A stretch of DNA of 64,000 bases from Membranipora membranacea. Lineage: Eukaryota; Bryozoa; Gymnolaemata; Cheilostomatida; Membraniporidae. Made by a program: the position numbers and the translations under genes. A model generated the notes under the pieces. The model ran no database searches. It saw only the letters and a program-made list of their open reading frames with translations, and was not told the DNA's origin. Each line of letters starts with the position of its first letter. Positions within the stretch are counted from its first letter, which is position 1. Positions 1 to 12,200 of the stretch are shown in pieces. Where the stretch lies: NCBI GenBank assembly GCA_914767715.1, contig OU612069.1:25541387-25605386 (forward strand). The letters are read 5' to 3'.

Positions 1-2972
1 CCAACTTGACCCAAAACACGAGTTTGAACAGTAGTCAGGGATTCAAAGTTAATGTATTGATATGTAAATATTATATGGCAAAAAGATAAAGAACATTATG
101 AGCACTGGGGTGTGATGTAATCTGGGCAGGCTGTCGTGTCAGGGGTGGGTGGGTGGGAAAGCCTGGGTAAATCTGTCATGACCTCTTCAAGGCCACGACA
201 CAGACCTGTCTGTTTTCATAAATTCGGATTTATGATCAACAGCCAACTAACACAAATATCTTTGTTAGCTTGACCAAGGAGAAGTCTTTGGTTTGACATT
301 GATTCTTCTTCTTATCCTATGTGATTTCCTGTTCATTTGGCATGTCATAATGTTTGTAAAATGTTTGTAAAGCTACTACTTACTTAGGCTTAGCAAGTAG
401 AGACTGGCTGGAGTGAAGAAAATTTATTTACTAAATTCAGCATCGTGATCAACAAACATCGGTACACAGACATCAACTTAGTCCATTTCTATAATGTGCT
501 CACATGACCAATAGACCATAGAATAAAATCGGACCACTCTTATTTTATTCCGAATTCAAAACTATTGTAATTCGTTTATGAGTTGTCCTCTCTTACCATA
601 TGGATTCGCCCAGGCTGTCCCCCTCCCCGCCCACACACCCCCCGACACGACAGCTTGCCCAGGCTAGGGGTGATGGTCATGCGGTTAGTGATTTGGATGT
701 TATGTTATGTCGGAGGAGAATATTACCTTTAAATCTGGTCTCATAGGGTTATAATAACTGTATTTCCATGTGTTTGTTCTTTGTGTCCAACTTATGGACT
801 TGCCTCTAGTGTCATGCTGTCGAAAATCTGATATAATGATGCAATTTCACGTCAAACAGGCCTGCTTCAATTTAAGCCAGTCCCTCCGCCTGGTAGAAAG
901 AGAAGATATGTTGTGGTCATTACGGCAGTCAGTTATGCTGTCTCTCTTTTTCAACCAATAAACCCATCGTATAGCATTATATTAACCTTTTCAAGTGAGT
1001 TTGTAAGACCAACGGCATATGGGGACCATACTAGGCTGACATATTCAAGAATATGTTTAACCATATAAGTAAAGGCAATTTATTTGGTTTTCTTAGGGCT
1101 TCTTTGAGGTTTCTCTTGATGAGACCAAGCGCTCTGTTAGCCTTGGCTGTAATTTTAGTAATGTGGTTGTTCCATTTTAGATTAGAATCAATGTGGACAC
1201 CTAGATATTTGACAGAGTTTGTTACAGGGGATAAAATCAGTACCTAGCATAAATCGGGTTGTCGGAATTTCAGTGCCAATTTGCATATGGCAGCACTTAA
1301 GCGGATTAAATGTCATACCCCAGGTGTCTGCCCATTCAAATAGACAGTTTACATCATACTGTAAAAGCGATAGATCAGTTACAGAGTAACATAGAACAGT
1401 ATCATCAGCATATAGTCTGCATTCCGAGTTCTTTATTTTACCAGACATGCCATTTACATAGATGGTAAATGGTAGTGGTCCAAGAACAGACTCCTGTATA
1501 ACTCCAGACCTGACCGAGAACTCCTTACAGTGCTTGTCATTTACAGAGACCACAGAGGTCCGATCCATGAGCCGATGTTCGATCCAACTTACACAATTGA
1601 CATCAAAATTAAACAGTTTTAGCATATTTATGAGGCACACGATCAAATGCTTTTGAGAGATCAAAACTTATCAGGTGATATTCCAAATGAAGGTCTTCTG
1701 CTGCTTTATTGATTACATGTAATAATTGTGTGGCTGTGTTGAGGTTCTTCCTGAAGCCATGCTGGTTGCCCTTTTTAATCTCTTAGTTGTTAATATGTTG
1801 CCACATGCGTGAACATAGGATGTGCTCCAGTGATTTGGCTAAGATTGACGTGAGGCAGATTGGGCAATAGTTGTTAGCGTCTGTCAGTCTCCTCCTTTGT
1901 AGATTGGCCTCACAATCCCTTGTTTCTATGCTGTTGAAACCTTACTTCATTTATACTCTTAGGGACAATTAAATGCCAAGGTTTTTATTGCAATACCAGA
2001 AACTTTATCAGGACCTGGAGCTTTCCTTTGGTCGATTTTGGTAAACAGTAATTCAATTCCATGCCTGCCTATTTCGATTTTCTCCATCTTTGGGTATGTT
2101 TCAACTGCATTTGCAGCAGGTATAGGCAAATTTGTGTCGGAAAATACAGCAGCATGTTTTGCCATCGTGTCAAGTATTTCATGTGGTTCACTGTCTGTAA
2201 GACTAGTAATGTTATTAGACCTGCCGTTTTGCCTGTTGAGGTAATTGAACAGAGGTTTGGAATTGCCTTCTTCCATCTGTTCACAGAGCTGATTCTTAAG
2301 GTAATCAGATTAAGCTTTGCGGATATCTGTTTTTACAGAAGCACATATTTCATAAGCTCTGCTTGGTTTGCAGTACTAGGGAAACATTCATTTCTTTTAA
2401 ATATTCTTCATCGCTTTCTGATCATACTGACAATATTCATGGTGATAAATGGATAGTTATTAGGTTTAGCTAACTTACCCGGGATTGTGTCCAGAGCTTG
2501 CTCCACACAATTGGTGAAGCTGAGTATTTTTTACAACATAACATTCAAATAACTAACCACATGTCCATCACTCCAGTGCTCATAATGTTCTATATTTTTC
2601 TGTCATATACATATTTACCACTAGAATATGTTCTTCTCATAGAACGGAAATAATATCATATCATTATACAGTGAGAACGCGCAACACAGGGACTCATCTG
2701 ACATTGATCTGAATGGCTGTCCCTACTAACAAGATTAATATAGCCTGGGAAATTGTCTTAATTACAAAACTGCAAACAGTAACAAAATGCCTTCAGTTCG
2801 ATGATTTGGGCTTTTCTAGAAAACTTCTAGGGACTGGCTATTTGTTTGAAAGAAGAAAGCTAATGATGCCATTCTAGATATGTAATTCAGTGATATTTAC
2901 ATATTATCAATATCTACTAATTTTGAATCACTGACTGCTGTTCAAACTCGTGGTTTTTGGGTCAAGTTGGAG
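1..2972. mobile_element. Inverted-terminal unit with nested LINE remnant
   Basis: The first ~50 bases (starting CCAACTTGACCC) recur as the reverse complement at about 2920-2972, ending GGGTCAAGTTGG. Similarity continues patchily inward: 80-115 matches the reverse complement of 2565-2600. Further inside, 122-173 is inverted against 604-663 (shared GCTGTCGTGTC core). This looks like a DNA transposon or foldback element of about 3 kb into which a LINE fragment inserted. The left end coincides with the window edge, so a target-site duplication cannot be checked and the superfamily stays open. Confidence 0.6.
970..2460 (-). pseudogene. Decayed non-LTR retrotransposon reverse transcriptase
   Basis: Read on the minus strand, this region carries the standard order of non-LTR reverse transcriptase motifs in three broken reading frames. 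About 2276-1959 holds the linker with KAPGPDKVSG. About 1780-1640 holds GNQHGFRKNLNTAT and DLSKAFDRVP. About 1560-1190 holds SGVIQESVLGPL and the catalytic YADD. The block after YADD (FEWADTWGMTFNPLKC) resembles Jockey/CR1-type elements, but clade assignment is inference. Frameshifts and loss of the first methionine and endonuclease show it is dead. It lies inside the inverted-terminal unit 1-2972, apparently as a later insertion. Confidence 0.85.
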
Positions 2973-3368
2973 GTATGCTGCGCCCCTACACTTATTTCCG
3001 ATGTCAATTTCTCTGACACGCTCAAAACTACAAATGCTCTCAGGCTATTTCTTGACATACCTAAATGCCGTCGAATAAACTGGTCTCTAAAGTAGAGAAA
3101 CTAACTCCCTACCCCATCCCTTTTGAAAGACACTGGTGAGTGCATCCCATAAGCTTGCTGGGCAAGCATATTAGTAAGCATGAATTGGCCTGAATCCCAG
3201 GCTAGAATTTGGCTCAAAAGTCCTCCCTCATTGTGATTAAACAAAAAACCTACTTAGAGAGCCTTGCGTTTCAAGACTACTTACGATTTTCCACTTTGCA
3301 GACCCAAGGCAGATCGTGTTGTGAAGCTGTAGCTGATAGCTTCTTGGCTGGATAAATATGATAGAGAA
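2973..3368. other. Intergenic, upstream of nocturnin-like gene
   Basis: I see no coding region, clear promoter motif or repeat here. It should contain the promoter and 5' UTR of the plus-strand gene starting at 3369. Confidence 0.4.
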
Positions 3369-6300
3369 ATGGCCTCAATCACCAGAAACTATCTGAACAA
3401 TGATAAGGTCCAATCAACAGGCAGCGAGAAATCGGTGAGATTGATTTGTTTAGTTCCAGAAATATATGAGTTTGACAAGAACCCGAGCTGTTTTAAGTTT
3501 TGACATTAAGTTCAATCATCCTTGAAAATATTTATTGTCCCTGCAAACACAAAACAAAAACTTCAGTCTCTGTGAGTCAGTTCTTTCAATAGACAGTTTT
3601 CTGGGCTCTGATTTATGCCTCAATTTGGAGTTGCCTGACTATGTCCCTATCAGTTTTCAATGGTGCAGATTCTGAATCAAAAATCCTTTTTATCCTACTA
3701 TAAGCGGATTTCAAGATAACCCTCTTTTCAGCACGTTTTTCCTATGTGGCGTGGGTTAAAAGTACCAAACTGGAGAGAGGACAACTCCGAATAGAGGCCT
3801 AAATCAGAGCTCAGAGAACTGTCTATTATGATCTGCCAACCTCGTTGTTCGGTTTATGTACTGGTGATTTATGTTGATGCCGCCCATCAGGCCCCTGGGA
3901 CCTACATGCCTTTACTTTGCCAGTCCAGTATCTGTATATGATACTGGACATTGACAAAGTAAAGGCATGTTATTCCCAGTGGCCCATGCTGTCCATTTGA
4001 CCTTGTCAGGCAACCACTTTTTTTGTTTTTACATGACAAGGCTAGTTTTCCATTGGCTCATTTTGTTGTCATTATCATTAAAGTTTTGATATACTTTTTT
4101 TTCTCACCTGTAGAAGCAAGACAGTACAATCAGACTGATGACCTTCAATGTTCTGGCCCAAGGTAAAACTCTACCATCTTCTAAACTGACTGTGTGACTT
4201 GTTCTTAAACGCACTGTTGCTCTGTCATGGCAATAAAAACGCAGTTATAGCATTCAAATTGAGCAAACAGTATCTGTTTGCATAAAGCACATACAAGACA
4301 ATACATCATAATACCGTGCTCCGTCTATCCTCCAGGTCTGAGTGGTGGGAATTTTGTGAAATGTCCGACTGAGGCGCTAGTGTTTGAAAGACGATTCGAC
4401 GCCTTGCTGCAGGAAATCACTCAATATTCTGCAGATATCATCTGCCTACAGGAAGTAGATATGTATGAGCAGCTCTCACATAAACTCTCAGAGCAAGGTA
4501 CAGTACCAACAAGATAGTTATTTAGTACACGATCCACACAATGTTATATTAGGTTGAGTTACATAATATGAATTTAAATTATTCTTTTGAGTTATCGATA
4601 TAAGGCTCAATCAGATTTTGGAGTGATCCAATACTTACTCTGCATAAGATAAGGTTATTCTGATGAGCCAGCTCTGCTGTGTGTTTGGTGTGGCTATTTT
4701 TCAGTGTAGGTGTGTTTATTGGAAAGGATAGCTGAAACTACCGCAGAGAAATTTTCAGAACCTTGTCACCTTGTAAATGATGAATATCTAAACCATTCCA
4801 ACTACTCCGTCATTATGTCATTCAACTTCTACTACTAACACTACCACTACCACCACTACCACTACTACCACTACCACTACTACTAACACTACCACCACCA
4901 CCACTACTACTACTCCACCTGTGATTTATTTTGAGGTTTTGTATAACTAGCAACAATTCTTTTTTTTCTGTAGGTTACAGTGGATTGTGGAAAGGTAAGC
5001 CAGATTCTCCGACTCTGAGGTTTGCTGGTAACATGGGACCAGACGGGTCCGCGATATTCTACAGAAATCAGGCGTTCAAACTTGTATCTAAACACGCGGT
5101 AAGCTGATGGGAACAGATCTTGACATATCATTGTTTTTTTTCGGAGGTTTTCAAGTAGAGATCAAAATGGCGGCACCGCCTCATAGGCATTAACAATACA
5201 CTATACCGTAAAACCTCACAAAGTCACCAGACTCGCTGTGTTTTCAAAAATGATTTTTTTTCACCTATACCAGTCACCACACGCTCATAAAGTGACCACG
5301 CACCTAAAACCACTTATTAACCTTTTCAAAGACATATTTCTGTGATCAATCTATACACTTACGCCTTACTAGCTAGAGCCCACTAAAAGGAAAACATAAT
5401 TCATATACATGTATCATTTTATAAGTCACCTCCATTTATGAGTCTGGTGACTTTAGTACAATGTTTTACCGTAATAATGATCGGTATTATTAGGCTATGC
5501 AATAGATGGTACTTGTGCAATACTAGGGAACGGAAGAACAGCTATCTAACTTATTAGTATGAGAGCTAGATGTAATTCTATAGCTAGTACTCGAAAATTT
5601 GCTAGGCAATTGTAGTTTATGGGCCATACAATACATTTTGAACTTTGAGAAACCAATGTCAAGTCTTTCGGTGCATATCCTCAAGTTGGAATCCTTATTC
5701 CATAGATAATACATTTTTTGGGCTGGATAACAACTGGAATTCCATAGAGGTCCCTCCTCCCCCTTGGCTCAGGCAAACTATAGAATTAATGATTACATTT
5801 TTTGATCAGGACACAATAGATGGAGGTAACCAAGTGATGATAGCCCTAAGTCTCACTCATATACAGACATATCACAGGCTACTTGGTATATGTCTCCATC
5901 TGAAGGCTAAGAGTAATTACTCAGAGATCAGAGAGAAGCAGGGTGCATGTGTACTAAAGTATGCTGAGTCAGAGTACAGTAAACACGATACTGTTATAGT
6001 GAGTCGTCACCTTCAGCTGTCAAATAGTATGAGCGCCTAAACTGTGTCGGATTGCTGATAGAAACATTTCATTGTCGATCACTTGGGTGGGGAAAGTGTT
6101 TGATATTGAAATGCTACTACCAGCTATCCCCACACAGTTTAAGAGCTTAAACTAGCCGTCAAGCTGTCTAGTAGGGCGGTGTCGCTCAGACTCACCTGTC
6201 CATGTAATACATTTATTGAATGGCTTTACCTGATAAGATGTTTGTAATGATTGGTGTTGATCAAATGGTATAGAAATGTGTGGTATGTAAGGATGGTGTA

Positions 6301-7765
6301 GTAACCCTTGTTTGTATATATAGGTGGGAACACTTGAGTTTAATCCAACTTGTCCCCACGTGGTTGTGTAAGCCTGACTGAATCTTTTTGTCATTTGTAA
6401 GACAAACATAGACAATGATGATGAAGATAAATTTTAAGCATAGAGAGAACTATAAAGAAGTATACGAACATCAGAGCAAACAACTAATACCAAGGCTCAA
6501 CAGAATTGTGTTAACTACTCATTGATAAGGCACTTCCATCCCTGTCATAATCTGCATCGTCTACATAAAATTATTATTTTAATGATTCCTGTTTGTAATG
6601 TTGCAGATAGGCGGTGACCTCAACTCCGTCCCTACTGAGCCCGTACACAATCTGATAAGATCTGCTGGATTTGAGTCTAGTTTTGTGGCTGCCACTGGTG
6701 CAGAGCCAGAATATACGACATGTAAAATCAGGTGGGTGTGCTGACCAGGGGAGTGGTCTGACCAGGTGGGTGGTCTGACCAGGTGGTCTGATAACCTTAC
6801 AAACTGCTGAAACTGTTATGTAATTAAGATTTGATCACCGGATCATTCCTTTGTACCTTGTGTGCGTGTGAAATACATTTTCTCTATGATCATATGGGAA
6901 CTTGCTTGACTGTCTGATCAGTCTTGATCACCTGAATTTGTCTAAATTGATGAGAACCTGCTCCATGGTAGGGTAACCTAATACGTATGTGGTTTGCTAC
7001 TGTGGGGTTTCAAACTGCTGAAATTCTTATCTTCCTGGGGCATTCTAAGGGTTCCAACCCTGCTGCAGTCCTTAAGTGGGTACTGGGCTTTCCAACTCCC
7101 CTCCCAACCCCCAACCCCCAAGCAGCTTAATATATTAATTATCACGTTAATAGGCGTTACAGAAATGGAAATTACAAAAACCGCCTCACTTATTGTTCTT
7201 GTTATCAGTGAACATACTATTGTTTATTGTAGGTCTAAATATGGAGCAGATGACGTGCAGCGCTATACAGGAGATTACATATATTATAAGAACACCAGCA
7301 ACAAACAGGTAACATTATCAGTGTCCCTCTCTACTCTCTCTAACTATCTAGCTTGAATGATTTATATGTTGGGCAAAATAAAGTCTGTATATACAATAGC
7401 GGAGTGGTCTGATCTCTGATTTAAAGAAGATAACTCCAAATTTATCTCTCTCGCAAGATAAATTTTTTTTAGGTATCACTAACTTTGTTTTAGTCAACTA
7501 GTGCCAAACAAGATGTTAGCAGTGATTTTACTCTATTATGTCATTCACTATCACATTAATGGCGCAATGACTGATATGATTTATTGAATCTAAAGTAAAA
7601 TCACACAAAAAAATTGTAATGAATGTTGTGTTTCTTCAGAAGAGTATGACCGTTAGCAAAGTTCTGGAGATACCAGCTGAGGAGAAGTTAGGGGAGGGAA
7701 AGTTACCCAGCCTGCAATATCCATCGGACCATCTATCTCAAGTAGCAGAGTTACTAATAACCTGA
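3369..7765 (+). CDS. NOCT: Nocturnin-like EEP-family phosphatase, 8 exons, 305 aa
   Basis: Exons 3369-3434, 4114-4162, 4336-4497, 4974-5098, 5810-5998, 6607-6731, 7233-7308 and 7640-7765 join in phase to 306 codons. The protein is an exonuclease-endonuclease-phosphatase fold of the CCR4/nocturnin group. Metal and catalytic residues are visible: N34 in TFNVLAQ, E78 in CLQEVD, D201/N203 in GGDLNS and D294-H295 in YPSDH. Nocturnin-specific stretches include GGNFVKCPTEAL near residue 43 and NMGPDGSAIF. In animals nocturnin removes the 2'-phosphate of NADP(H); the older deadenylase role is disputed. It is shorter than mammalian nocturnin because the N-terminal extension is only ~30 residues, without an obvious mitochondrial presequence, so a different first exon remains possible. 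The start codon at 3369 is chosen because the upstream ATG at 3358 soon stops. Introns carry a hairpin MITE (3589-3832) and a pogo-like MITE (5203-5473). A possible AATAAA lies at 8244. Confidence 0.92.
3589..3832. mobile_element. Hairpin MITE in nocturnin intron 1
   Basis: The ends are inverted copies of ATAGACAGTT followed by TCTGRGCTCTGATTTA, and the next block (GGAGTTG/CAACTCC) also pairs. The unit is about 240 bp with no coding capacity, typical of a non-autonomous DNA element. No clear target duplication was seen. Confidence 0.6.
3907..3970. repeat. Near-perfect 64-bp hairpin
   Basis: CATGCCTTTACTTTG at the left pairs with CAAAGTAAAGGCATG at the right, and the inner GTCCAGTATC/GATACTGGAC also pairs. 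It lies in nocturnin intron 1, next to a degenerate copy of the TAGCCTTGTC hairpin family at about 4000-4045. Confidence 0.7.
4830..4917. repeat. ACT/ACC trinucleotide microsatellite
   Basis: Imperfect run of ACT and ACC triplets in nocturnin intron 3. Confidence 0.9.
5203..5473. mobile_element. Pogo/Tigger-like MITE in nocturnin intron 4
   Basis: Termini are inverted: TACCGTAAAAC followed by AAAGTCACCAGACTC on the left, with its complement on the right, bounded by TA. The same terminus (CCGTAAAACCTCAC) ends the element at 43011-43604, which carries a CENP-B-type helix-turn-helix ORF. Assignment to a TA-targeting Tc1/mariner (pogo) group is inference from that partner. Confidence 0.6.
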
Positions 7766-9249
7766 TTAAGATCTGAAACGACTTCCGACCCTGTAATAAT
7801 CACTGTAGTGTGTCCAGGTCAAAGGTCGCTCAGTACAGTTAGTGATCTCAACACAGGTATACACCCATAGATAGTAATAGAACAGCATTTATTTGTTCAT
7901 CTTAACCATGTCAACAAGTTATAGTTACATGTACACTAGACCCATGATGCAATAGCTTGTGACTTTCGGATATATTTGTACCAGTTTTTTTATACTTCGT
8001 TTGCATTCTGTCCTTCAGCTGTGATATGTACCCATTTTTGTTTGATAAGCAATCAACAACACAGAATATAGAATATAGATATAGAAACCTATTGCATCAC
8101 TATTATTGTAAGTCAGATATTCTGCGGTGTTGTTAAATAACACACATACTTGATTTATTCTATCCTTCCACGTGACTCCTTTACTGAGCTGAGCCATCAA
8201 GTGTAGTTATCCACCGTGTTTTAAATTACTCTAGGTCTCACCCAATAAAAAAACTCAAGTTCATTTATAGTCTCGATACCCTGTGATACCGTGTGAGAAA
8301 CCTAGATGTTGTTCGGTGTTTTTGTTTCTGGTATCATCAGTATAGGTCTACGGACTTTATATGCTGCTGTGGCACAGGAGCATTTGAGGTCGGATGCCCT
8401 TCCTGACACCACCGTGATCAGCAGGGAATCGAACACGGGACCTCTCAATTGAAAGACCCACGCCCTATCCATTACACCACGGTCTCACCCAATCTCTTAT
8501 ATATAATACATAAAACCATCCTTTGAGGGGAAGCGAATAGATTTAGATGAATATCGTTGTATTATTCTCTCAAATGACTGGTTTGTGGTGATGAAAGACG
8601 TGAAAATATACACCAGTAAAACTTAAAATGATTAAAATCACATTTGCACTAATCACTATATATAATGAGCCTTAAAATATCTGCTCTTCTGTCAAAATGT
8701 AGAAGGAAGTAAATGCATCGTAATTACATTACATAATCTAGCCGTCAAATAAAACATCAAAAACAAACACTAGACATATATCTTCAAATTAAAAGCAATC
8801 ATGTTAGGATGAAGTCAATAAAGCCTCGATATAGTCATATATTTGACTTCCATACTAAAATCTATATAATGAAAGTGCCTTATGCGGCTTTGCCATAAAA
8901 GTTGAGTTCTCTATTCCTATCCAATCACTTATTGTCCACACAATAACGGTGGGTACTATTGGATTTGACTATTTTTTCACGACCTGTAAACAGGTTGATT
9001 CACATTGCTAGGAAAGTAGCAAGTCAGTCTATTGATTACAGGCAGCAGACAAGCGTAGAATGCTGCCTTCACAGGGAGGTCTATCTCAGTAGCACTCTTG
9101 ATCACTCACAGAGTGAAATCATTATCACTCGCTCACAAACTTACACTATGTGGTCAGGAGTATGAGCGAGCTGATGCCCCTATGGTAAACGACGGATGGT
9201 TTCACTATTAAATAATCAGATAAGTGGTTAGTTGCTGCGGTTTTCATTT
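7766..9249. other. Convergent intergenic region
   Basis: This region lies between the 3' ends of the plus-strand nocturnin-like gene and the minus-strand PCYT1 gene. It holds a tRNA-derived SINE (about 8370-8490) and a candidate AATAAA at 8244. I see no other gene. Confidence 0.5.
8370..8490 (-). mobile_element. tRNA-derived SINE fragment with RTE-like tail
   Basis: On the minus strand, GTGGTGTAATGGATAGGG resembles a tRNA A-box, CTTTCAA looks like an anticodon loop (TTC, Glu-like) and GTTCGATTCC is a good B-box. There is no acceptor-stem pairing, and a non-tRNA tail follows containing GGAAGGGCATCCGACC, a motif I associate with RTE-type 3' ends. This marks a SINE rather than a working tRNA gene. 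Confidence 0.6.
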
Positions 9250-12200
9250 TCAGTGTTCACCATCGCTTTCATCACCTGGACGCTCACCTCTGGGACTAGC
9301 TGGGGGAGACAATGCCCTCCTTACTCTTCTACTACCTTCCACAATCCACTCATTCTGTAAAATCATAAACAAAACTAAAGCTATCTTTTGACTGCAGTAC
9401 ATGAGAGAAAATATTTCACTGACAACAACTGAATCAGTCACATATCAGTGAATATTGGCCTGAGGGTTACTCCCATATGGGTAACGCATGTTCATTCGAT
9501 CCCTAAGGCCTGTACACTGACAAAACCTGTCAGTAGACAGATAATGTCTCAACTAAGAGTGTGTTATAAGGTTTGACAATACAAAACAATACTTTAGACA
9601 CATTAGTTGAATCGTTCAAGGCATATCCAATAGCACTTATTTTGCAACCAGTTGATCTTTATTAAAAGAGCTGAAGAAAAACTTATCGGAAGCCAGTAAA
9701 GATAGCTAAAACATTTACATGCATAGATTGGGGGCTGTTGAGAGTTATTAGTAGTCATGTCTATGATGTCTATGGTAACATACCAGAGGACCTCGACCTT
9801 GGAATGCTTCCATGAAGTTATGTACGAGTTCTCCGCTCCTCTCAGACCAGTTATGTATTATGTCATTAGTCTTCTCTTTTAACTCATCTATCTTACCACC
9901 AACTACTATCCTCTTCTCCTGTGGTGGGGAGAAGACAAGATTACTACATCATTATTTTATTGTCTCGACTTTGTTAGTCCTTGACCGTTCTTGATAAGGA
10001 AGTTGCCAAAGAATGACTGTGTGGCAAAGTTTGATTATATTGTCTCAAATTAGGAATGACAGAGCTAGATCCATCCCCAACATTAAGAGGGGAATTCACA
10101 TCCATCTGATTGATGTGTTGAATGGAACATTTTGAACTGAATGATTCGATGCCTATTCAATAATAAGTCATGTTATTACAATGAAGAGTTGTTTACTCCT
10201 TGACATTAAGGAGACAACTCCTTAATTGCACAAGCATGATAAATAAACAGGAGATCTTCACGGTTTCATTAGTGCCTCCATGATATATTTCATGTTAGAT
10301 AATTGAAAATTATTAATTGCACGTAGATATGAGATATTTGTGACTTACACGTAGATAAGATACATTGAGATCTTCCCTAGTATAACCTCTAGATAAGTTT
10401 CTTCTTACATACATGTCATAGTCTTTTATAATTCTCGCTATCACATCTGTGGTAGATATTCCTGTGTACAAACAAAGACAACACGACCATATTGCAAAGT
10501 ACTAATACAACTTTATTGTGAACTGGTCAATGAGGAGAAGGGTATGAAAGGCGGTTACTACGACTCCTTGCTCAGACAATAGGCTATACTTAATTTGTAT
10601 ATATAGGCTATCAACAAACGTATATCATGTAGATCAAAGGCTAAGATCATCATGCATTCTCTTGTTATAGTTTTAGATGGTTTTATATCACAACACAGGG
10701 AGCAGCGACCCAAGAACTGGAGATCAACAAGCAGCTTCTCGGATAAATACCTGATATTTCATTGAGAAACTATGAGTATTGATGGTAGGTTTCAATATCA
10801 TGTATTTATGGCAGGTAACTTTGACAGTACAGAGTTTGTAGCCAAATACCAACAATACTCCTGTGACATCAGAGACTGATGACAATAGTGCTAGTCGGAT
10901 TCTTACCTTCAGTTCTCTGAGTAGCCAGGAACATTCCTTTAGCCTTGACACTGGCGTACACGTCCTCACTCCCCGCCGCATTGTACGGTGCGTCATCGTG
11001 TGCTATGAAATCCAACTACAACAACAACGTATAATATATGCAACTTTTTGGGACCGAAGTCAGAAATCAGAAGTCAGAAATCAGGTCAAACCAAGAATGT
11101 TTTCTAGGAATCAATAAAATTATTTATAACAAACTTTTGGGGCAAACATTTCACTATGAATAGCTCTATTGAGGTTTTTAAGTGGTGGGATGCTTTTTTG
11201 TTTCTACCACATTTATATTAGCTATAAAGGAATTATGTAAGGCCAAGCCTATGGGATGTTTACCAAATCATCCAGATATGATCTAGTGGAATTTTGTTTG
11301 GACAACGATATTACATTTTGTACTTTTAGCCAATCCCTTTTCCGATACATGATGACTAGATGATTTCACGATTGTTATATTTATAATACATCTTATAAAA
11401 GCTTATTTATGTACCTAATGTTAACCTGACTATGGCTTGATGCGTCAAACTCATCACAGAGTTTTATGGATCCCTTGAATCAGCACCAGCCGCGGCCAGT
11501 ATGCAGTTGGTACCTTATGGTTTATATAATACTGACAACAGCACATAGGCATAGGATATGATCAAAACTCAGAGCAATCTAGATATGATGTGTCAGCTGA
11601 CAGGGATGTGTTCTAATGATTTTCGGTTTTTGCATCCGTATTAGTTAGGCATATCTATGAAGGCCGATCAGAGACAAACCTAAGATAAGAGAAGCCGAGA
11701 ATTTGACCGTACATCCATGGCATATTCCCAGTATGAGGTGACGGCCTGTCTTCCTCCCTTAGCGACCACACAGTAAGTTTTTCATCGTAAACATAAGTTA
11801 TGATTTACATTTCAGGCTTACTTTATTTGCTTGTAAGAACTCATCAGGGTAACTCCATGGCGCGTCTTTAATCACTTCGTCTACATATCGGCAGTGTCTG
11901 ACAGCCTCATACCGCTCCTTCTCATTCATCACTGTACGTCCCTTATACTCCAGAGTCTCTCTGTCGTTACACACTGTGTGAGAGAAGAGAGAATATTACT
12001 TAGTCCTAAGTGACCTGCGGAACAAGTTTGTCCCCTCTGATAGCGGAGTGCTATGTAACTATCAGTTACATAGTCTAGTGACCTGCAGAAAAAAATCTCT
12101 CCCCTCTAATGATGATGGAGTGCCATTGCACACTGACATCAAGACCTCACTATTATCATGTGTATCTCTGATCGCTAGAGTCAATGTAGCACAAGTACCT

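Noticed and set aside
1053-1656. Plus-strand open frames at 1053-1247 and 1462-1656
   Set aside because: Antisense shadows of the LINE reverse transcriptase remnant.
4830-4917. Possible CRISPR-like or structured array
   Set aside because: Plain ACT/ACC microsatellite; no spacer-repeat structure, and the DNA is animal genomic.
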